Below, in pieces: positions 54,604 through 61,995 of a DNA stretch of 64,000 nt. The notes beneath the pieces were generated by a model that had not been told where the DNA came from, ran no database searches, and saw nothing but the letters and a program-made list of their open reading frames with translations. A program made the position numbers and the translations under genes. The stretch comes from Kytococcus sedentarius DSM 20547 (GTDB lineage: Bacteria; Actinomycetota; Actinomycetes; Actinomycetales; Dermatophilaceae). Location: assembly GCF_000023925.1 (NCBI RefSeq), contig NC_013169.1:1736001-1800000 (forward strand). The letters are read 5' to 3'. How positions within the stretch are numbered: the first letter of the stretch is position 1; each line of letters opens with the position of its first letter.

Positions 54604-55532
54604 GGCCTCCTCCCGACGCAGCCTCTCCTCCTCCTCACGGCGGCGGCGCTCCTGCTCCATCCGCACGGCTCGCTCGCTCGCCTCGTCGACGGCGGCGAGC
54701 ACCTCGGGCAGCCGGTCCTCGACCGTGATGCGGGCACCGTCGGTCCACGAGGCGCCGGTCTTCCTCCCGTCGCGGTCCGTGAGGTGCAGCCGCAGCCGGC
54801 CGTCGCCGACGTAGTCGTAGGTCGGCGTCCAGGCGTACTGGCCCTTGGCGCGACGAGCAGCCTCCTCCTTCGTGTCCTCGTGGGGACACCGCTTCGTCAC
54901 CTCGCTGAACACGATCCTGACGGGAGCGTGCCCGGCGTCGAGCAGGAGCAGAGCCTGGCTGTCGTAGCGCAGGTAGGTGCCGCGGTAGCCGTCGGACTCC
55001 TGGCGCGCCTCCACGGGTTTGACCATCCACCCGCGCGCCAGCGCCCCCGTGACGAGCGCGTGGGCGATCAGCACGCACCGGCGGCGCAAGGGCGTCGGCA
55101 GGCGTCCGGACCGGTCCCTGAGCTCCTTGACGGCCGGGGGCGGCCGACGGACGACCTGGCGCAGCGGGACCTGCGCCTCGCGCTCCTGCGATGCCACGAC
55201 GGGCTCCGGCTCCTCGGCGGCCGCCGGGGACGTCCGCGTGGTCTTCGGCCCAGCGGGGCGCGCGGCACCGCGCCGTCGCGGCGTCGCCGGCCCCTCGTCC
55301 CTCTCGGGCTCCCCCGGGTACCTGCCGTGCTCGACGAAGTACCGACCCGCGTCCGTGAGCTCTGCCGTCCACCTGCCGCCCGGGCGGCAGGTGGACGAGG
55401 CCGCGCGGGGCGAGCGCTGCTGCGCTCTGCTTCATGTCCGGGCGCGGCGGGTCATGGGAGCCGCCGGCTGCGAGCCAGTCGAGCACCGTGCGCTGGGCGT
55501 CGTTGACAGGTCGGGGTGCTGTGGACCTTATG
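54604..55532 (-). pseudogene. Truncated, frameshifted hypothetical gene
   Basis: Reading the minus strand from about 55532, one frame gives DAQRTVLDWLAAGGSHDPPRPDMKQSA and RGLVHLPP, then the frame breaks at the palindrome 55366-55397. It continues in another frame with GRWTAELTDAGRYFVEHGRYP, a basic Pro-rich linker, then VLIAHALVTGALARGWMVKP and YDYVGDGRLRLHLTDRDGRKTG, ending in a Glu/Arg-rich coiled coil cut off at 54603 by the comEC fragment. It looks like a nucleoid- or DNA-associated protein from a mobile region, but I do not recognise it. It is non-functional as read, unless the frameshift is a sequencing artefact. Confidence 0.6.
55366..55397. repeat. Perfect 32-bp palindrome
   Basis: CGTCCACCTGCCGCCC followed directly by its exact reverse complement, with no loop. 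It coincides with the frame break of the surrounding pseudogene. Such a hairpin may also cause sequencing or assembly error. Confidence 0.85.
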
Positions 55533-55560
55533 ACTTACTCTGCAGCAACTCGGGCCCACG

Positions 55561-56070
55561 TCATGGCTTGTTGCGCCACACGTCTGACATCACCCTCGCA
55601 GTCACGTCGACGTCGCTGAGGTCCAGGTTGCGAGGGGTAGAGACTCCGAATAGATGAAGCGCCAGCGCCACGTACCGATTCACCTCGGTCCTCAACGCGC
55701 GCAACTGGTTCGCGAGCAGCTGGGGATCTGGATAGTTGGTAGGCGTCGCGGGCGGGTTGTACGCGCGGAGGAACTCAATGCACGCCTGCTGGATCTCCTG
55801 TGCGATCTCGGCGGCCTCCTCACTCTCGACCAAGCTCAGTGTGCTGCGCGCGAATTCCCTGGCTTCGGAAACTGACTTCGTGACCTGGTCGCCGACCTCT
55901 AGGGCGATGTCTTCGAAGAAGGCACGGCGAGCGTCGATGAAGTCGACGAGGGACTGGAGCTCGGCTCCATCGGTGCGAACCAGCGAGGAGGAGAGTCCAC
56001 CGCCAGTGGCGCTCGCGGATGCACCCGTGATGCGTCGGCGGTACTTCTTCGGGCCGCGTCGTGTGGGCAT
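55561..56070 (-). CDS. Hypothetical protein, lower-GC insert gene
   Basis: 169 residues from ATG 56070. A basic start (TRRGPKKYRRRITG) leads to a soluble helical protein: LVDFIDARRAFFEDIALEVGDQVTKSVSEAREFARSTLSLVE, then QEIQQACIEFLRAYNPP and LLANQLRALRTEVNRYVALALHLFGV. Its GC content is visibly lower than in the flanking genes and codon use includes more A/T-ending codons. It appears intact and unrecognised. Flanked by pseudogenes, so likely carried by the same mobile segment; an antitoxin or phage-type protein is possible but not shown. Confidence 0.6.
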   Translation of the reverse strand: MPTRRGPKKYRRRITGASASATGGGLSSSLVRTDGAELQSLVDFIDARRAFFEDIALEVGDQVTKSVSEAREFARSTLSLVESEEAAEIAQEIQQACIEFLRAYNPPATPTNYPDPQLLANQLRALRTEVNRYVALALHLFGVSTPRNLDLSDVDVTARVMSDVWRNKP

Positions 56071-56143
56071 GCCGTCATTGTACCGCAGGCTGGGCCCAAT
56101 TCGACGGTGCGGGACCGTCCAACACGGTGCACGACGTCGTCCA

Positions 56144-56940
56144 TCAACCGACCGCCCTACCGAGCTCGTCGAGGTCCTCGGGCTTGATCTTGCGAGCGCC
56201 GACGACCCGGCAGAACTCGCCCGGGCTCATCGCGCCGTCGTCGACCGCGGCCAGCATCGCGCGCGTGAACCTGCGCCCGTTGTACTTGCGGACGGCGTTG
56301 ACTGGCTTGGGCTGGCGCGCCTGCTTCTTCGGCCTGCCGCGGAAGGCCTCGCCGAGCTCGCGCAGGTGCTCGCATGCCACGTCCCACCCGAGGAGCTTGA
56401 GGCCCTGGGCGCGGACGACCAGCGCACTGGGGGTCACCTTGAGCTCGTCCGCCGCGTGCTGGATCGCGTCGAGCGACGACAGGTCCAGGGAGCGCACGAG
56501 CTGCTCGGGCATGAGCATCTCCCCGACGATCGCGTACTCCGGCGGCGGAGCGTCGCGCAGGGTTGTCGTGTCCATCGTGACGGCCCTGAACATCTTGCGG
56601 CCGATGAGGGCGGTGAACAGTGCCAGGGTGAAGAGCTGCCGCCCGGTGGGCTTCCTCGTCCTCGCCGTGGCTGCCTCCCGCGAGGAACACGTAGGGGGCC
56701 TTCGCGTCTGGGACCGTGAGGCCGCTGAACAGGATCTTGGCGAGGGACTGCGGCATGTAGCCCTGGACGCTCCTGGCCACCAGGACGTGGGCCGCTTCCA
56801 GGTGCTCGAAGTACAGATTCAATGCCGCCTGCTTGGTCTTCTGGGCCCTAAGGTCCTCCCCGCTCAGCCCGAGCACGCCGAACAGGGCGAGGGCGTCCTG
56901 CTGCGGCGTCCGGGCGCGCGGGCGAGATGGCCTCCGAGCA
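56144..56940 (-). pseudogene. ImmA/IrrE-like (M78) gene remnant
   Basis: Two frames together resemble an IrrE/ImmA protein. The upstream frame has HVLVARSVQGYMPQSLAKILFSGLTVPDAKAPYVFLAGG; the downstream frame continues PTGRQLFTLALFTALIGRKMF, then VGEMLMPEQLVRSL, a helical part (DELKVTPSALVVRAQGLKLLGW) and RRFTRAMLAAVDDGAMSPGEFCRVVGARKI. The change of frame is near 56660. Where the zinc motif HExxH should be the sequence reads LFTALIG, so catalysis would be lost even if the frame were corrected. Phage and mobile-element regulators use this family. A 149-residue product from ATG 56593 remains possible. Confidence 0.55.
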
Positions 56941-56983
56941 ACCGACGGCCTGAGCCACTGCCCCACGGGGGGGCACTGGTCCC

Positions 56984-57097
56984 ATGGAACACCTCGGACG
57001 CCGGACCGTCCTGGCCACGCTGCTCGTCGCCCCGCTGGCCGCCTGCGGCGGCATGCTGGGCGACCCCGACGACCTCGCAGAGCACTTCGGCGGCTGA
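56984..57097 (+). CDS. Tiny lipoprotein-like ORF
   Basis: 37 residues: MEHLGRRTVLATLLVAPL then AACGG, a Tat-like twin-arginine plus lipobox signal, then DPDDLAEHFGG. The last nine residues come from the duplicated LysR tail (57068 onward), so it is probably a chimeric remnant: a lipoprotein signal sequence joined to the end of a LysR gene. It could still be translated. Confidence 0.4.
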   Translation: MEHLGRRTVLATLLVAPLAACGGMLGDPDDLAEHFGG

Positions 57098-57198
57098 CGG
57101 CGCCGGCGCCGCGGGGACGGTGCGCCGGCGACGGGCGGGGAGCCAGTGACGGGCGGAGCGGCCACGGTGGAGCGCGCTGCTCCGCCGGCGGCTGCCGG

Positions 57199-59688
57199 TC
57201 ACAAGCGGGCCCACCACAGACCCGTGTCACTGGCCCCGACGGCGACGTCTCCGTGCTCGACCGTCCCGACCACGGTGCTTCCCGCGGCGTCGAGCCGTTC
57301 CAGGGTCGCCGGCGCCGGGTGGCCGTGGTCGTTGTCGCGGCCGGCACTCACCAGCGCCAGCGGCGCGCCCCGGGCCAGCAGTGCCTCCCCCTGGCGGGCC
57401 GACCCGTGGTGCGGCACCTTCAGCACGTCCACGGGCACCTCGGCGGTCAGGGCCTGTACCGCCGCCCCACCGGTCTTCTCCAGGTCCCCCGTGAGCAACA
57501 CCCGCACCGGTGCCGCACCACCGTCTGCCGGGACCCAGGCACCGCCGGCCGCCCCTGCTGCCGGCCCGGCCGCTCCCACCTCGGCGTGGAGCACGAGGCT
57601 GCCGTCGTTGCGGCGGTCGTCGGGGGCCACGTCCACCCCGGCGCGGGGCCACACGGCCGTCAGGCGGGCCGCACCCAGGTCCACCCGGTCCCCTGCGGCG
57701 AACGGCTCGATGGGGGTGCCCCGGGCGCGCGCGACCTCCCGCCACTCCGCGGGGTGCCCCGGCTGCATCGGACGGGCGAGCTCGGACGGCGACGCCCAGA
57801 CGGCGCCAACGGGCACCGCATCGAGCACGGCTCCCAGGTTCCCCGAGTGGTCGGCGTGCGCGTGGGTGACCACCACGGCATCCAGGGCACGGACCCCCGC
57901 TGCGCGCAGGCAGGAGGGCGTGCGGGCGCCAGGGGGTCCGGTGTCCACCAGTACCGCACGGTCGGGAGCGGTGCGCACCAGGAAGGCGTCCCCCTGGCCC
58001 ACGTCGCACATCACCACGCGCCAGTCGGTCGCGGCGCCGGCGCTGCCGAGGCCGGGCACCGCCGCAGGGAGGCGCGGCCCGGCCCAGAGCACCCCGAGCA
58101 CCAGCGCCGTGCACCCGGCCGAGGCCGTCACCATGTCGCGCCACCGGCCGGGCCGGGCCAGCAGACGCACCAGCGGGGGGCCGCTCACAACCACCAGGGC
58201 CAGGACCACCGCCAGCACGAGCCCTCCCCGGCCGTCGGCGGGCCAGGGAACCGCCCCGTGGGGAACCGCGGCCCCGGCCCGGGCAATCCACCCGATCACC
58301 TGCGCCGGAGCCGCGGCCACCCAGGCGATGGCGTCGGCGAGGGGCTCGGCCACCGGGTGCACCAGCACCACCACCACACCGCCGACCGTCGCCGGGGCCA
58401 CCAGCGGGGCCGCAGCCAGGTTGGTGAGCAGGCCCACCACACTCACCTGCCCCTGCAGCATCGCCACCACGGGGGCCGTCGTCAGCGCCGCGGCCACCGG
58501 GATCACCAACGCCTGCGCCACCGGTTCGGGCACCGCCGGCCAGCGCCGCCGCAGCGCCTCGGCCCAGGGCCGCACGAAGAGCACCAGGCCGAGCGTGGCC
58601 AGCACCGAGAGCGCGAACCCGTAGGACCGCGCGAGCCACGGGTCCCACACCAGCAGGAGCACCATGCTCGTGGCCAGTGCCGGCAGCGAGGCCGCCCGGC
58701 GCGAGGCGGTCATGCCCACCAGGGCCACGCCGCCCATCACCCCGGCGCGCAGCACCGACGGCTCGGGGCGCGCGAGCACCACGAACCCTCCCAGCGCCAA
58801 CGCGGCCGCCCACGGTCTGAGGCGTCGCGGCACGCCCACCCCCGTGCACACCCACAGCACGGCACCCACCACGATCGCGACGTTGGACCCGCTCACCGCG
58901 CTGAGGTGGGTCATGCCGGTCTCGTTCATGGCTTCGGTGAGCTCCTCGGGCGTCAGCGAGGTGTCGCCCAGGACCAGGCCGGGCACCAGGCCGCGGGCAT
59001 CGGTCCAGACCGGGTCCATCGACTCACGCAGCCCCTCGCGCAGGCTCTCGGCCACCCGCCAGCCCCCGCCCGGCGGCCGGACCTCCTGCGGCCCCTTCGC
59101 CGGCGACAGCACGGCCACCACGTCGTCCCCGGGGTCGCTGGGCTCCACCAGGCCGGTCACCTCCAGCCGGGTGCGCCATGTGAGCTCGTCCCAGCCCGAG
59201 CCGGGCCGCGCGATCACCAGCACCGGCGCGTTGGCCGCCGACTCCTGCCCGCGGTGCTCGATGCGGTGTGCCCGGGCCCGCAGCAGCACCAGCTCGCTGC
59301 GTCCGAAGCGCCCCTCGCTCACCACCCGCCGGGCGTCGGCGGTGAGGGTGACCTCGGCGCTGACGACCGCCTCCTCGGCGATGGCCCGGGCCACCAGGCC
59401 CTGCTGCCGGGAGGTCTCGGCCAGGGTGGAGACCCCCAGCAGCAGGGCAGTGAGGATGCCGCTGAGCGTGAGCACCGCCGCCCCCACCCGGGCGCGGTCC
59501 CGCCCGGGCCGCCGGAACCACCACAGGCCACCGGCGGCCACCAGGGCGCACCCGCCGACGCAGGCCCAGCGCAGCGGGGCGCCCCAGGCCAGGCCGGCGG
59601 CAGCCACCGCCCAGGCGACCAGCGCGGGGACCAGCAGCCGGAGGTCGAGCCGTGACCGGTCACGTGCCCCGGCCGCGTGGCTGCTCAC
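57199..59688 (-). CDS. comEC: ComEC/Rec2 DNA-uptake channel
   Basis: 829 residues from GTG 59688, overlapping the comEA stop by 4 bp. N-terminal helices and an OB-like loop are followed by the Competence domain (GMTHLSAVSGSNVAIVVGAV, SVLRAGVMGGVALVG) with about ten helices. The C-terminal metallo-beta-lactamase domain has VVVTHAHADHSGN, DDRRNDGSLVL and KVPHHGSARQGE. It would transport single-stranded DNA across the membrane and may degrade the other strand. Its last 225 bp are duplicated at 54378-54602. Confidence 0.94.
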   Translation of the reverse strand: MSSHAAGARDRSRLDLRLLVPALVAWAVAAAGLAWGAPLRWACVGGCALVAAGGLWWFRRPGRDRARVGAAVLTLSGILTALLLGVSTLAETSRQQGLVARAIAEEAVVSAEVTLTADARRVVSEGRFGRSELVLLRARAHRIEHRGQESAANAPVLVIARPGSGWDELTWRTRLEVTGLVEPSDPGDDVVAVLSPAKGPQEVRPPGGGWRVAESLREGLRESMDPVWTDARGLVPGLVLGDTSLTPEELTEAMNETGMTHLSAVSGSNVAIVVGAVLWVCTGVGVPRRLRPWAAALALGGFVVLARPEPSVLRAGVMGGVALVGMTASRRAASLPALATSMVLLLVWDPWLARSYGFALSVLATLGLVLFVRPWAEALRRRWPAVPEPVAQALVIPVAAALTTAPVVAMLQGQVSVVGLLTNLAAAPLVAPATVGGVVVVLVHPVAEPLADAIAWVAAAPAQVIGWIARAGAAVPHGAVPWPADGRGGLVLAVVLALVVVSGPPLVRLLARPGRWRDMVTASAGCTALVLGVLWAGPRLPAAVPGLGSAGAATDWRVVMCDVGQGDAFLVRTAPDRAVLVDTGPPGARTPSCLRAAGVRALDAVVVTHAHADHSGNLGAVLDAVPVGAVWASPSELARPMQPGHPAEWREVARARGTPIEPFAAGDRVDLGAARLTAVWPRAGVDVAPDDRRNDGSLVLHAEVGAAGPAAGAAGGAWVPADGGAAPVRVLLTGDLEKTGGAAVQALTAEVPVDVLKVPHHGSARQGEALLARGAPLALVSAGRDNDHGHPAPATLERLDAAGSTVVGTVEHGDVAVGASDTGLWWARL

Positions 59689-60602
59689 CCGACCCTCACG
59701 TGCGGCCGCAGCGTGGCCAGGGTCTTCTCCCCGATGCCGCTGACCTCCATCAGCTCGTCCACGGTGGTGAACTGCCCGTTCTCCTTCCGCCAGGCCAGGA
59801 TGTGCTCCGCGGTCACCGGCCCCACGCCGGGAAGCTCCTCGAGCGCGGCCTGGTCGGCGGTGTTGAGGTCGAGCGGGCCCCCGTCACCCGCCGCGCCGCC
59901 GCCCGCCGGGGCACCGGGTGCACCCGCCCCCGGAGCGCCGGGCCCACCAGCAGCCGCCGGGGACGGGGGCTCCTCGCCGGGACGCAGCGCCAGGATCTGC
60001 TCCCCGTCGGTCACCGGCCGGGCCAGGTTGAGGCGCTGCTCGTCCGCCTGCCCGGTCAGACCGCCGGCGGCCTCCACCGCGTCCCCAACCCGGCTCCCGG
60101 CCGGCACCCGCACCACCCCGGGGCGGCGGACCTCCCCCACGACGTGGACGGTCGCCGCGGCCTGGGCGCTCGCCGCGCCGGACGCCGGGTCCTGCCCGGC
60201 GTCCGCGCCCGGGGACGGGTCCTGGGCACCCGCCGGACCCGGAGCCGCGGGGTCACCGCCGACGGCGCCGGCCGAGCCTGCCTCCCCGGAGGCCACCGTC
60301 TCCGCACCCTGAACGTCCGCGTCCGCCGGCCGCTCGACCGGGTGCGGCGCTGCCTGCCGGCCGGACCACCAGGTCCACCCGCCCAGCGCCACCACCAGCA
60401 GGAGCGCTGCCAGCGCCACCCATCGCAGGACCGAGGCCTGGACGCCCCACCGGGCACCGGCCACCGACTCCGGCACCTCCACCGCCGACGAGAACACCCG
60501 GGCCGCCTGCCCGCGCGCCGGACCACGTCCGGGCTGCTGCCCGGCGTCGTTCCGCTCCCGCTTCGGTTCCCAGACCACCCGCTCCTCGGGTTCGTTCTCC
60601 AT
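59685..60602 (-). CDS. comEA: ComEA DNA-binding protein
   Basis: 305 residues from ATG 60602 (a G-run lies 8 nt upstream; ATG 60608 is also in frame). One helix (VLRWVALAALLLVVALGGWTWW) near residue 70 anchors it. After a Pro/Ala/Gly linker comes an SLBB-type strand region (VHVVGEVRRPGVVRVPAGSRVGDAVEAAGGL). A second Pro/Gly linker precedes the C-terminal helix-hairpin-helix DNA-binding domain (DLNTADQAALEELPGVGPVTAEHILAWR...GIGEKTLATLRPHV). It hands DNA to ComEC. Confidence 0.93.
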   Translation of the reverse strand: MENEPEERVVWEPKRERNDAGQQPGRGPARGQAARVFSSAVEVPESVAGARWGVQASVLRWVALAALLLVVALGGWTWWSGRQAAPHPVERPADADVQGAETVASGEAGSAGAVGGDPAAPGPAGAQDPSPGADAGQDPASGAASAQAAATVHVVGEVRRPGVVRVPAGSRVGDAVEAAGGLTGQADEQRLNLARPVTDGEQILALRPGEEPPSPAAAGGPGAPGAGAPGAPAGGGAAGDGGPLDLNTADQAALEELPGVGPVTAEHILAWRKENGQFTTVDELMEVSGIGEKTLATLRPHVRVG

Positions 60603-60629
60603 GGTCATCACCCCCGCGCCGCACGCTAG

Positions 60630-60920
60630 GTGGGTGGTCCACGGCGGCCGGGCTCCCCGCATCGGGGCCTGTGGACGAGCGCCCGCGCCCCGCCCGGGCC
60701 CCCGGCCCCTGCCGCTGCCGCTGCATCAGGAAACCCTCACGCACCCCTCACGGCCCCTTCACGAGGGGTCTCCACACTCTCCACCACCAAGAACACCCGG
60801 TTCTTCGTCATCGGCAACCGCGTGGACGGCACCCTGCAGTGCAAGAGCAACCGCCCCGTGCCGACCGGTTCCAAGAACGTCGTCCAGGGCAACAAGGAAG
60901 GTCAGTGCAAGCGCTTCTGA
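60630..60920 (+). CDS. Small ORF with Cys pair, possible small protein
   Basis: 96 residues if read from GTG 60630, but only the last ~46 (from about 60780) have convincing coding character: KNTRFFVIGNRVDGTL, then QCKSNRPVPTGSKNVV and QGNKEGQCKRF, with strong GC bias at third positions. No ATG precedes this part, so a start near 60770 would be non-standard, or the 5' part has been altered. It is basic, has two cysteines and no recognised family. It is convergent with degV and divergent from comEA. Confidence 0.4.
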   Translation: MGGPRRPGSPHRGLWTSARAPPGPPAPAAAAASGNPHAPLTAPSRGVSTLSTTKNTRFFVIGNRVDGTLQCKSNRPVPTGSKNVVQGNKEGQCKRF

Positions 60921-60929
60921 CCCGCTCGT

Positions 60930-60978
60930 GACGCCCGGTGGCCGGTGATCCCCCCATGGTCACCGGTCACCGGGCGTC
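60930..60978. terminator. 20-bp hairpin between small ORF and degV
   Basis: GACGCCCGGTGGCCGGTGAT (60930-60949) pairs with 60959-60978 at 18 of 20 positions around a 9-nt loop. It sits between convergent genes and is probably bidirectional. Confidence 0.7.
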
Positions 60979-61016
60979 CGGGCGCGGCAGTCCGTCCGCG
61001 GGGCAGCCGGCGTCCC

Positions 61017-61985
61017 TCAGGGTGCGGGCGTCCAGCGCCCCGGGTCGCCCTCCACCCGCGGCGAGACCACGATGGCGACCGTCCCCACCCCGGTGTGCGC
61101 GCCGACCGTGGCGCCCAGCCGGCTGATGCGCACCGCGACGGTGTCGTCCACCGCGGCCCGCAGTGCCGCCGCCATCTCCTTCGCCGTCTCGGGGCGCTCC
61201 AGGTGGTGCACCGTGACGTCCACCGCGGTGCCCTCACCATCGGAGAACTCGTCGTCGGTGAGGCTGTCGATGACGGCGTCCGCCGCCGTCGTGGCCGTCT
61301 CCTGACCCCACGCGAGCAGGGCCTGTCGGGCGGCCCGCAGGGTGCGCACCTTCTGCCAGCCGTCCACCGACCCGTCACGGGCCACCTGCAGCAACGGCTT
61401 CACCGACAGCGCCGTGCCCAGGAAGGCCTGCGCCGCCCCGATGCGGCCACCTCGCCGCAGGCGGTCGAGCGACTCCACCACGAAGCGCACCTGGGTGCGG
61501 TCGATGGTCCGGTTGACCACGTCCACCACCGCGTCCAGGTCCGCCCCGGCCGCCGCGGCCCGCGCGCCGGCCAGCACCGGCGCGGCCAGCCCGCCCGAGA
61601 CGCTCCGGGAGTCGATCACCGTGACCGGCAGCTCCAGCATCGATGCGGTGGACCGCGCCACGTCGCCGGTCGCCGACATCTTGCTCGAGAGGTGGACGCT
61701 GACGACGTGCTCGGCCCCGGCGTCCAGGGCCGAGCGCCACGCGGCCTCGAACTCCGAGGGCCCCGGCGAGGCGGTGGTCACCGCGGCGCGGGAGTCGAGC
61801 GCGGAGGCCAGGCGCTCCGCATCGAGGTCAACGCCCTCCCGGTGGCTGGTGCCGTCCACGACGACGTGGAGCGGAACCATGCCCACGCCCCAGCCGAGCT
61901 CGCCGAGGGACGCGTCGCCGCCGTCCCCCAGCGCGAGCGCGAGCTCGGCGGTGGAGTCGGTGACCAGCGCGACGGACTGCGGCAT
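61017..61985 (-). CDS. DegV-family fatty-acid-binding protein
   Basis: 322 residues from ATG 61985, with GAGGTGG upstream; GTG 61994 would begin 2 bp after the leuS stop. DegV fold: VALVTDSTAEL at the N-terminus, PLHVVVDG, TTASPGPSEFEAAW, VSVHLSSKMSATGD and IDSRSVSGGL, with LRRGGRIGAAQAFLG in the second domain. Relatives (FakB) hold a fatty acid for phosphorylation by FakA; no fakA is visible. The order leuS-degV-comEA-comEC is typical of actinobacteria. Confidence 0.9.
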   Translation of the reverse strand: MPQSVALVTDSTAELALALGDGGDASLGELGWGVGMVPLHVVVDGTSHREGVDLDAERLASALDSRAAVTTASPGPSEFEAAWRSALDAGAEHVVSVHLSSKMSATGDVARSTASMLELPVTVIDSRSVSGGLAAPVLAGARAAAAGADLDAVVDVVNRTIDRTQVRFVVESLDRLRRGGRIGAAQAFLGTALSVKPLLQVARDGSVDGWQKVRTLRAARQALLAWGQETATTAADAVIDSLTDDEFSDGEGTAVDVTVHHLERPETAKEMAAALRAAVDDTVAVRISRLGATVGAHTGVGTVAIVVSPRVEGDPGRWTPAP

Positions 61986-61995
61986 CGGTGCCACC

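Noticed and set aside
54406-55197. A continuous 263-residue gene
   Set aside because: The 3' third is the comEC duplicate read in a wrong frame and the 5' part lacks its true start; treated as a truncated pseudogene.
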